A stretch of DNA of 64,000 bases from Lunularia cruciata. Taxonomy: Eukaryota; Streptophyta; Marchantiopsida; Lunulariales; Lunulariaceae. The stretch spans positions 23,948,608-24,012,607 of the forward strand of contig OX419762.1 in the NCBI GenBank assembly GCA_948567375.1. Reading direction: 5' to 3'. The translations under genes were made by a program, and so were the position numbers. Shown in pieces: positions 47,801 through 56,692 of this stretch. Positions within the stretch are counted from its first letter, which is position 1, and every line of letters starts with the position of its first letter. The notes under the pieces were generated by a model, which saw only the letters and a list, made by a program, of their open reading frames with translations, was not told the DNA's origin and did not search any database.

Positions 47801-47850
47801 TTACTATTCTTGCACCAGTCTGATCCTATGGGGGGTTTTAGATATAGAAC
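44802..47850. other. AT-rich block that replaces the pol region of element E
   Basis: Very AT-rich, no ORF above about 65 codons. It starts where E leaves the D alignment (CAAAGGGTA) and stops where gag resumes (about 47850, before TTTTTACGGGTAGAGCC). Two stretches, 45455-45560 and 45880-45985, resemble one another (both have GTTGTAGCAAT followed by TTATAT). 47580-47830 is less AT-rich. I could not find TSDs or terminal repeats, so its origin is open. Confidence 0.5.
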
Positions 47851-48660
47851 CAGGAAGATTTTTACGGGTAGAGCCTTGGGATCTTGTTCCTTTTTGGCAA
47901 AGTAAATGACCTCAAATTCTTCAATGAATTCATCAAGATCTTCATTTTGTTCCGTCCTCTTATACTTCTGATAGGTGTGTCAGGCGACAAGTAACAAAGT
48001 CATTTTTTGGCTCTATAGAACAAACTATGGTAAGGTTGAACTTGATGGCCTCAAGGAATTGGTTGGTTCTGACAATGTGTTGTCAGCCCAAGGGTTCTAA
48101 TTTGTCAAGTTCAAGGTTGGATCTTCATTGACAGATTCTTCTTCCCTGGTTATGTTGACTTCCACCCAAATTGGAGGAAGAGGTTCAACACCTTCAAAGT
48201 GCTCTTCAAGATTCTATCAAGCCAACCCAAGGAATCATATGTAAGAGCTATTGACACTCTTCTTTTGTTAAGACTTGTGATGTCTTCTCATGAATAAATT
48301 CTTTTATAAATTTGACTCCCTTGATAGCTTTAGAGGAAGTTGTCGTACTAGGTTGCAACAAATATGCTTGTCCATTGGAGTCTTTCTTCTTCTTGGGATT
48401 AGGAGACACAAAGTATCCTTACCACCTGACTTCATGTTTCTTTTGTTTGAGTTCTTGCAAGACTTCTTGAACATCATAAAGAAGCTATAGATCCAATGCT
48501 TCCTTTTCAAATGCTTCACTTGTGGTTGGGCTCTTCAAGCATTCTTCTTCTTCACGTTGCAATGTTTGTTCACAAGCTCTCTTGTCTCATTGTTCTCTTG
48601 ATGCAAACATTCATATTGATTGTGATCTTAGTGTGAGACTTTGCTTTGTATTCTTCCATT
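47851..48660 (-). pseudogene. gag N-terminal half of element E
   Basis: Aligns with the D gag. On the minus strand it has HTYQKYKRTEQNEDLDEFIE and EEFEVIYFAKKEQD (47990-47880), against the D reading of HAYQKYKRTKQDKDPNEFIK. 48519-48304 covers the upstream Lys-rich part (SKKKKDSNGQAYLL in a broken frame). Truncated at 47850. Confidence 0.7.
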
Positions 48661-48671
48661 TCCTAGATTTG

Positions 48672-48691
48672 TATCCTCGATAGCGGTGCCA
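48672..48691 (-). promoter_or_regulatory. Primer-binding site of element E
   Basis: On the minus strand TTGGCACCGCTATCGAGGAT, seven bases after the LTR end CACA. It is closer than D to the tRNA-Asp type TGGCGCCGTTGCCGGGGAT. Confidence 0.6.
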
Positions 48692-48698
48692 AAATTCA

Positions 48699-49530
48699 TG
48701 TGACAACCCAACAAGTATCTCTTTTATGGTAATTAGGTAAATAAATTTTGTTCTCAAAGAGAAACAACTCCAAAATGGTCAAATACAAAGTAAAGAATAA
48801 CAATTCAATTCTTCTCGAGTTCTTCTTTAGTCTCTTAGGTAGAAACCGCACCCATAAGAGAGTAACAAGCACTAATCACAAATTACACACGCATAATCAC
48901 AATACTATCCAGTCTTTCCAAACCAACTTTGATTGTGATGATTCAAATTCTCCCAAAGATGGCTACATCACTATAAAACAACTTGGCCTTAGAATTGTGT
49001 TCCACCCTTCCACCAAAGGCACAACTTCCTTGATCAAAATTGGTTCATATCAAACTCATGCTACACTCACAAATGCATAATACTACCAACATTACAATCC
49101 CTCTCAAATCTGTCAAGGCATTGCTTTGATTACACTTCACTTAGGATCAAATACACAGAATGAAGATCAGTGTTGTGGAATCCAACATCCAACAAGCTCA
49201 CTGACTTGCATTTTGAATTTCTCCCAACACTCACAAGCACACACACAAACTTGATACTTAGAACTTAGCTCAAGTGATGAGCACTAAAATACAATACTTT
49301 GCTTTATCTATCTTTATAAATTATGAATGTTGAACAGCATATGACTGCAAATGCCTCCTTTAAATAGGTTGAGCACCGATAGTTAACAAACAACTATACT
49401 ATTCTATAGCAACTCTACCAACTTGCAGATCTGAAATGAAAATGCACCTCTTCATATTTGCCTCTTCAAATCTCAAATCTATTACTACTCCAATCCAATC
49501 TCAACCTTGACTTCAAAATAATGGGAAATC
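48699..49530 (-). repeat. A6: truncated 5' LTR of element E
   Basis: Starts TGTGACAACCCAACAAG and follows the R-U5 and lower U3 part of family A to about 49520, including the TATA-like CTATTTAAAGG near 49360. The rest (U3-ORF and LTR start) is missing; the break joins it to family B integrase. The exact breakpoint is uncertain by about 20 bases. Confidence 0.7.
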
Positions 49531-49539
49531 TATAAATCT

Positions 49540-50579
49540 ACAAATCTATAGGGATCTGCAATTACACCCATTACCTATCATGGGATTGGGTTCTGTTGGA
49601 GTTTGGACTTTGCTGGACCTTTACCATTTACTGTGAGACATCATCTATATGTTTTGGTGATGGTGGAGCACTTCTCCAAGTAGATTGAGTTGGTGGCACT
49701 CCCTAACAAGTATAGTGAAGGGATAGCTTACTTGTTCCTAGATCGAGTTCTTAGTCATTTTGGTGCACCAGTTGAGGTTTTGACTGATCAGGGTGCATAG
49801 TTCTTGGGGGAGTTTCAGGTCTTGTGTGAAAAGGCTTTGATTGATCATCATACTTCATCCTGAGATCACCTTGAGGAAGATGGCTTAGCAAAGAGAGTGG
49901 TTCAGATGGTGAAGAGAGGATTGCAAAAGTACGGTTTGCAAAGAGGCCACTTGGGAGATTGGGATCTCTAATTACCTTGGTTGGCCATGGGCTATTGATT
50001 TAGCTGGCAAGCCTCCTTAGCATCCTTCTCCCCTTACTTCCTACTCTATGGATGAGATCCAAATTTACCTGCAGCTATTTGTCAAGATGTTATTGTAGTC
50101 TTGGACTTGGATGATCCAAATGTATGGATGAGTGCATGTTCTCAACGGGTAGAGATCTTTTGGAGAGTGATGCTATGGCCTTTGAGAACTTGGTGATTGC
50201 TTAGCATAAGGATACCTTATGTTATGCTACTATTCAAGGAGGAGGTTATAGACCCTTGATCTGTCAATTTCATCCAAGTGACTATGTATAACTATAGCAG
50301 ACAACACCAACAACACTTGATGTTTAGACAAGCTGCACTATCTTGAGAGTGCGTGAGGTTTTGCCATCTAGATTCCTTGTGTTAGAAGGACATGATGGTG
50401 TTGTTTGGAAGGATCATGTGTGTAATTGTGTGCCATGCCACCTCCTAAACATTGATGGTACTATGGACCCAAGCTTGGCACTTGTACGGGTAGGCTTGAG
50501 GTGTATGTTATGTGGCTCTTCTAGTGGAGCTGCTACTATGTTGGTGTATGTTCAAGAGGATGGCATATGGCATGTATGA
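49540..50579 (+). pseudogene. Integrase of a family B element (likely the 3' part of G)
   Basis: Begins in the same stretch where the integrase of element B is cut (CATGGGATTGGGTT) and supplies the missing core. First Asp in WSLDFAGPLP (49606-49608), VLVMVEHFSK, then HFGAPVEVLTDQGA (second Asp 49786-49788), then DGLAKRVVQMVKRGLQKYG, where the catalytic Glu is Lys (49891-49893). The C-terminal part 50343-50579 (VLPSRFLVLEGHDGVVWKDH) resembles an integrase tail. Several stops (SKxIEL, GAxFLG). The position is what one would expect for the 3' half of element G at 3.1-7.6 kb, but the link is inference. Confidence 0.75.
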
Positions 50580-50803
50580 CTCCTTCCCTCACGGTGGTTC
50601 CTTAAGGACAATGGTTATGTCCTAGATGTATTTGACCTATAGCTAGTTCATTCTTTATATGGTATAGATTGCAAACATGCGACTAACGATGGGGCTCCAT
50701 AGCACCCGGCCTTCTGATCTTTGCACATCATAGAGTATACCATATATTTGGAGTAGATGGCTATCTGGAGTTAGAGGGACCTAACCGCCAGCTAGGAGGC
50801 AAT
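50580..50803 (+). other. Stretch between integrase and terminal repeats
   Basis: No ORF. It ends CAGCTAGGAGGCAAT directly before the X repeat; the purine-rich AGGAGG could be the polypurine tract. Confidence 0.4.
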
Positions 50804-51465
50804 TGTGGCACTTTAGAGTCTATGTATGACTTATGTGTGAGTTGTGCTTCTATAGTGTATGATGTTGGCAACAATGTATGTTGTGTAGTGATATATATAT
50901 GCATGACAGTTGTAATGCCATTTGTAGTGTTGCATCAAGATTGCTTGGACAATGGAGTTGCAATGATAGTAGTTAGAGGTATTTCAATAGTTTCCCATAG
51001 ACTACTTTTCAACGGTCGGATTTCATGTTCGGGGTATTGACTTCACGGTGAGGCCCAATGTCACTTTGCACCGCTTTCACTGTCAAGTGTGCCGTCAATG
51101 GGACCATTAGGGTTCTAGACCTAGCTCAAGTCCAGTGGTATACTTTTGAAGTGCAGCTCTAGAGAGCTCACTTCTCTGATGTTGAGCCTTCGAGTTCGTG
51201 GCTAGAGTGGACAGAAAGCCGGCGAGTGTCACCTGGATTCTCTTAGCTAGCGTGGGTATGGCTTGATTGTAATCAATGCGCTGTTGTTGGCAAGTTGTTG
51301 AGGATCAAATCAAGTTTTGATTTGAGTTTAGTTGATTTGAGTTGTAAACAATTTGATTATTGTGGCACTTTAGAGTCTATGTATGACTTATGTGTGAGTT
51401 ATGGTTCTATAGTGTATGATGTTGACAGTGATGTATGTTGTATAGCATTGTATATATGCATGACA
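50804..51465 (+). repeat. Family B 3' terminal repeats in the order X-Y-X
   Basis: X1 50804-50908, Y 50911-51360, X2 51361-51465. X1 and X2 are both 105 bases, start TGTGGCACTTTAGAGTC and end GCATGACA. Y matches the 5' Y repeat of element B (19339-19788). Two bases (GT) separate X1 from TGTAATGCC, the start of Y. X2 ends at the same base as element B ends at its TSD. With the 5' ends being Y only, the whole is Y - internal - X - Y - X. Confidence 0.8.
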
Positions 51466-52160
51466 ATATGAGGGGTCACCAAGAGTGGAAGTTGAGGCTA
51501 TGCTAGTTTCCCTAATGGTTTGAGGTGATTGTAGAGGTGGATTTGAGGAAAAGAGAGCTTAGAATAGAATTTGAAAAGAGTGTTGAAAGGATCCAAAAAC
51601 ATACACTACTTGGAGGAAAGAGTGAGTCTAAGTGCTTTTTATGTGGAGAGAAGGGACATAAGGTAAGTTCATGTCCATTGATATTTTAGAGCAAGAGATT
51701 GAGAGAAAGGAGAAGCTTACTTGAATTGGATTTGCATGTTGGACCTTCTTTACCAAGATTGGGAGGCATGAGATCTAAGACCAAGGAGTTGTGTGAGGTT
51801 TATGGAGTGGAAGGATTCCAAAAGGACATGGGCATAATGGAGTAACAACACCTTTTGAGACTTTGGTGAAGGATCTTGGACAAAGTCTTAGTATAGCTAT
51901 AGAAATATTACCACCTTCATCAGCTAGTTCTCAAGATTAGTGATGGAGATAATCTTTCAACTTATGGATAAATTATCCATGAGGGTTCAATTAATATGCA
52001 CTCTAGGATTTGATGTTGCTGTAGAAATCTTGGAGCAACTTGGACCTTTTTTTGTTCCCTAGGGTGGATTACTCTCAAATGGTTAGTCATGTACATACTC
52101 TATTAGTTATAGAGTGAGAAAAAAGAAAAGAAAAGAATATTAAGAGAGAGGAGAAACACA
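51466..52160 (+). pseudogene. gag-like relic with a CCHC zinc knuckle
   Basis: Directly after the family B end. One frame reads FEVIVEVDLRKRELRIEFEK, then CFLCGEKGHKVSSC (51633-51674), a full C-x2-C-x4-H-x4-C knuckle. Farther on comes VTTPFETLVKDLGQSLSIAI (about 51845). It comes before the gag core of J at 52163, whose own knuckle is at 53007, so it is either an extra N-terminal knuckle of J or gag from another element into which G inserted. Confidence 0.5.
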
Positions 52161-52162
52161 AT

Positions 52163-53200
52163 GAGGGGCTAAGATGGGAAAACTTCCGGTCTTCTTTGGC
52201 AAGGATTGAGAAGATGTAGAGACCTTTATGAGAGACTTCAAGAGAGCTTACATAGGAAAAAATGAGAGGAGGAAGAATGAGTGGACCTCATTGTTACCAG
52301 ATTTCTTTGAGGATGCAACACTTATATGGTATGAGTCAAAATACCAAAAGAAAGAGCAAGGAGAGATAGGCAAGAAGAGTCTTGGGAGAGTTTGACTTTA
52401 ATACTCATTGAGAACCTTCTTCTAGATGAGAGTTATGAGAGATTGATGAGTGAGGTTACCTTTTTCAAACAAGGAGATGGAGAGAAAGTGAGAGTTTATG
52501 TAGAAAGAGTGAAGAAGTAAGAGTCCAAATTTCACATAGTGTTGAGGAAAGATTGAGAAAATGTGAAGATTATTATAATTGGCATAGGGGCCATGCTCAC
52601 CAAGAATTTTGTGGGAGAGTTGAGACCACCGATAAGAAGTAAGGTGAGATATGAGAAACCTTCTTCCAAGGTTGAAGCTATCAAGACTGCAATTTGTATG
52701 GAGGAAAGTTTGGAAGGGGATGAGAGTGATTTGATGGTGAAGGAGATTGTGCATCCTCCTCAAGGCTACAAGTATGTGGAACTTTTGATACTTTGGTGCA
52801 CCACAAGTAGTAGTTGCTTTAGTTCTTGCACCTCCACCAAAAGATCTACTTCACAATATCACAAACAACTTGCAGATCTCAAGATCAATATGGTGCAACT
52901 ATGGGAGAAGAGAGAGGTAGATTAGAATGTAGAGAGAGGGCCTAGGAGTTATGGCAATTATCTAGATAGAGGATGTCAACCAACCAACAATTTCAATGAT
53001 TGAAATTGCTTTGGTTGTGGAGGAAGAGGCCACATCAAAAAGAATTGCCCAAATTCCACTTACCATGGAGGAAGGAGTTATGAGAGAGCCAATAGAGGGA
53101 AAGAGAGAGGTAGTAAAACCCAAGTGACTCCTAATCCAAACAAAGGTATGGAGATAGCATCCATAGATGTGGTTGAGAGCAAGTATGAGAAGGGGGAGTG
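52163..53200 (+). pseudogene. gag of element J
   Basis: Starts MGKLPVFFGKD and reads DVETFMRDFKRAYIGK and LLPDFFEDATLIWYESKYQK, the retrotransposon-gag pattern, then is broken by frameshifts. A CCHC zinc knuckle CFGCGGRGHIKKNC lies at 53007-53048, followed by a basic stretch (RANRGKERGSKTQ). Forms the particle and packages RNA. Confidence 0.75.
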
Positions 53201-53372
53201 ATCAAACTCCAAAGGTCTTAATTTGGAGCTTTTGGCATAAGAGAATAAAAGAGCTCATTTTCCAAAGGATGTACACTCTTCTCAAGGATTTACTCCTAGC
53301 AAAGATACACCTATGTTTACTAGGAGCAATTGCACCTAAACACCATCAACATTAAAGACTCCAAGAAAGAAG

Positions 53373-53843
53373 TTGGGGATGGGGGACTTCTTGATCTCAA
53401 AGCAACAATGGAACTGCAATGTGTTTGAGGATGTTAGTAGTCACAAGGCTAATATCATAGTGGGCCAATTGATCACTTTGAATCCTACCTTGAGTAAAGA
53501 GCTTAGAGGTGGTTTGAGTTCTACAAGGAGCAAGAAGAAGAAGAAAAATGATCCAGTATCAACGGGGGTGGTGGATGCAAAACTAGCACCATGGGAGGTT
53601 TGTGAATATACCTCCAAGATTGATATGAGAGTGAATAGTCACAACATCAAGGATGCACTTTTTGATGGAGGATCTACAATGAATGTCAAGTCAAAGAGGT
53701 TGATGAAGAAGTTGGATATGATACCCTCTAGACCTTCAACATTTATGGTGAGTATGGCAAACAAGCAACAAGTTCAACCAATCAAGGTGATGGATAAGGT
53801 AGTAGTTTCAATTATAAGAGTTCAAAATCTCATGACTTTCTAA
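53373..53843 (+). pseudogene. Protease region of element J
   Basis: 156 codons open. Reads LAPWEVCEYTSKIDMRVNSH, then ALFDGGSTMNVKS (the active-site place; Asp-Gly-Gly-Ser is seen in many plant gypsy proteases), then FMVSMANKQQVQPIKVMD. After a stop follows LGMLWLRVASTT (about 53880), the second conserved block. The start is not sure because upstream frames are broken. Confidence 0.65.
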
Positions 53844-54189
53844 GTCTTGAAGAATTCAAGCTATGATTTGCTTCTTGGGATGCTATGGTTGAGAGTAGCA
53901 AGTACAACTGATAGATGACACAAAAGGTACTTGAGGATTGGTCCATCAAACCATGGAGTCATAGTTCCTTTGACTAACACCACCAACACTTCACATTTAG
54001 ATACACCATCTTCTAATTATTGGGAATCAAATTCAGAAGAAGAAGTTTCAAGTGTGGACACAAGCATGGAGGAGTAGCTTTCCACTAAGGAGGATGAATC
54101 TAAATCTAATTCAAATGTGTATCCCTTGTGTGTTATGGATTTTGCACCTAAGCTAGAGGTTTTGAAGGACCTAGATAAATCACCTTGAG

Positions 54190-55060
54190 GAGATAGAGAG
54201 GAGGTTATCTACCCTCAAGTATGGTCCAAATGTTACCTAAGAGGAGAAGGTGAGATTTAAGGAGATTTTCCACAAGTTCATCCATGTGTTTGCTTTCAAT
54301 TACAAGGATCTAAAGGAAGTCATCTTGGAGGAGCACAAGATACAAGTAGAGTCACATGCAAAACCAGTCTACCAAAAGCAATGTTGCATTGGCCCACCAG
54401 TAGCTTTGGTTGTGAAAGAGGAAATTGATGAGCTCAAGAAGGCCAGATTTGTCTTTGAGGTGGAGAATTTAGAGAGGGTGTCTCCAAATGTGATTGTGAA
54501 GGAAAAGAATAGCAAGCTTTGGGTATGTGTAGATTACAAGAAGCTCAATGTTGTTACTAAGAAGGACTATTACCCTTTGCTATTCATTGATGAGATCTTG
54601 GAGGAGGTTCTAGGTCATGAGAGGTATAGTTTTGAGATGGTTATAGTGAGTATAACCAAATCAAGATTACATTAGAGCATTAACAACTCACCATATTCAC
54701 CACACCTTGGGAGACTTATGTTTACAAGGTTATGCCTTTTGGGCTTTGCAATGCTCCAACCACATTCCAACGATGCATGAACAAGGTGTTTGAAAATTTC
54801 ATTGGGAAATTTATGAGAGACTTCATTGATGATTTTTGTGTCTATGGGAGAAAGGAGGAGCACTTTGAGCACCTAATCAAGGTCTTGCAATGCTTGGATG
54901 AAGCAAATGCATCATTCAACCATGAGAAGTACATTTTGGTTTGTGAAGAAGGTCTACTTTTGGATATATCATCTCCAAGGATGGAATAGTAGTTGATCTT
55001 GAGAAGGTGAGGAAAATCTCAGACCTTCCATTCCCTTCAAGCTTGAAAAAGTTGTGCTAA
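54190..55060 (+). pseudogene. Reverse transcriptase of element J
   Basis: 54250-54675 has the connector and fingers: EHKIQVESHAKPVYQKQ, VVKEEIDELKKARFVFEVE, NSKLWVCVDYKKLNVVTKKD. A frame change near 54640 loses part of the palm. Then 54732-54989 has MPFGLCNAPTTFQRCMNKVF and the active site FIDDFCVYG (54819-54845), then HLIKVLQCLDEANASFN. It is a Ty3/gypsy RT. The frame breaks at 54680 and 54960. Confidence 0.85.
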
Positions 55061-55640
55061 TTCTTGGAGATAGTTGGGTCCTATAGGACGTTCATCTTTT
55101 CATTTTCCAACAAGGCTTATGCATTGACCATCTACATGAAGAAATGTGTAGAATACATGGTGATTTTGGAGGACAAGGAGGCTCTCAAAGCTTTTGAGGA
55201 GCTCAAGAAATCCCTTGTTGTAGCTCCAATTCTTTCTAAATTTGATTGGAGTAGGCCATTCATACTCTACACTAATGCTTCCAATGTAGCTATAAGATGC
55301 ACTCTTACTCAATTAGACCAAGATGGGCATGATCATCCAATAGCTTATGCTAGTAGATAGATAGTCCAGCATAAAAGAACTACTTAGTCACACAGAGAGA
55401 AGAGATGGTAGTGATCTTTGGTCTCAAGAAGTTTAGACACTACTTGATTGGAGGGAAACCCACCATTGTTATGGATCACAAGGCTTTAAAGTACATCTTA
55501 ACAAGCCTAATTTTGAAGTGAGACTAGCAAGGTAGATGATACTCTTTTCTGAGTATGACTACACAATTAAGAATAGGCCAAGGAAGAAATATGCAAATCT
55601 TGATTTGTTATCTAGGGCCTATGATCATGATGGAATTGAC
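55061..55640 (+). pseudogene. RNase H domain of element J
   Basis: Reads SNKAYALTIYMKK, DKEALKAFEELKKSLVVAPI and FDWSRPFILYTNASNVAI, where the first catalytic Asp (TDAS) is Asn (GAT to AAT), then CTLTQLDQDGHDHPIAYASR. After a stop come VSRSLDTT and MDHKALKYI (another frame). Ends in the RARKKYANLDLLSR-like linker near 55600. Confidence 0.8.
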
Positions 55641-55699
55641 CAATGGATGATTCCATCCTAGATGAGGAGCTTATGAAAATCTCAATCACTCAAGAGGTT

Positions 55700-56279
55700 C
55701 CATTGGAGTACAAGGAGATTGTGGACTCTATTACATGAGGTAACTATCCAAAAAGGATGCATGCTAGGGAGAGGAAGGCACTTGCAGCAAGATCTAAACT
55801 TTACACAATGGTGAAGGACATTCTTTTTCACCAAGGAGCATATGGTCTACTTCAAGGAGCAATGGATAAGGAAGAGTCTATCCTACTCATAAAGGAGTCT
55901 CATGAAGGTTTAGTATGTGGAGGACACTTTGCAAGAAAGGTGATTACTTTCAAGATTCTAGATGCAAGTTACCATTGGAGGGGGATTTCAAGGATTGCCT
56001 TGATTATTGCAAAACTTGTTATGTTTGTCAAGCTTTTGCTAGAAAGTCTACTTCCACTCCTCCTCTTAGATCAATTCCATTTCTAGGACCTTTTGAGAAG
56101 TGTGGAATTGACTTTGTAGGTCCTCCCAATAGAACATCAAGGAAAAATTGGTACATTGTAGTAGTTATTGATCCACTTGGTGAGAACCAAGTGGGTTGAG
56201 GCTAGACCATTGAGGGACAAGAATGAAGATGAAGTTGGTAGATTTTTTTATGAATGCATTATCACTAGGTTTGGATGCC
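55700..56279 (+). pseudogene. Integrase of element J, N-terminal half
   Basis: HHCC region: SHEGLVCGGHFARKVITFKI, YHWRGI, then CKTCYVCQAFARKST. Catalytic core starts KCGIDFVGPP (first Asp 56110-56112), then NWYIVVVIDPLG, DEVGRFFYECIITRFGC. The solo LTR A7 cuts it after ATGCC at 56279; the rest follows at 59956. Confidence 0.8.
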
Positions 56280-56665
56280 TGTGGTGCCCACATTTTTTGT
56301 TTTTTTCAAAATAAAGGAGAAGAAGTGTATAGAGAAGTCGGATTGCGCCTGTATGGCCAAAGAAGACAAAGAAAATTGTCTTTGGGGTGAAACCCGAAGT
56401 AAAGTGACTTCGGGTCATAAGGCAAAGTACTCTGAAATGCCGTGTCAGCATACAATACGAAGAAAATTGTCTTCGGCTTGGGGGAAGCTCAACCCGAGGC
56501 AAAGATAGTCTAACAACCTTTCGTCGGGGCGAGAAATTCAAGAAGGGGCCGTTTCAAAATTGGCGGCTCATACGCGCGAAGGTGGGGTGACAGTGATAGG
56601 TGCATGCCGGAGGTGTGATTTCTCGGTAGAAACTCAAATCAACGGAAGACGAAGAAGTGCAACTC

Positions 56666-56674
56666 TATAAAAAT
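56666..56674 (+). promoter_or_regulatory. TATA box before the U3-ORF of A7
   Basis: TATAAAAAT in the context GCAACTCTATAAAAATC, 27 bases before the ATG at 56693. Conserved in A8 (61806), A3 (38489-38497, minus) and A1 (about 24951-24959, minus). The short distance would give a very short leader. Confidence 0.55.
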
Positions 56675-56692
56675 CGAAACTGCAACAACAAA

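Larger units (their letters stand above)
38916..49530 (-). mobile_element. Element E: second minus-strand element of the D family, gutted
   Basis: 3' LTR 38916-44679 (with A5 inside), polypurine tract, a short piece of post-integrase sequence to 44801, about 3 kb of AT-rich DNA, the N-terminal half of gag (47855-48660), a primer site, then the 5' LTR from 48699, cut off at about 49520. Protease, RT, RNase H and integrase are missing. It is more diverged than D, so probably older. Confidence 0.75.

Noticed and set aside
44802-47850. Host gene or tRNA in the AT-rich block
   Set aside because: No frame beyond about 65 codons, no splice-bounded coding run and no tRNA A/B-box pair that I could see.
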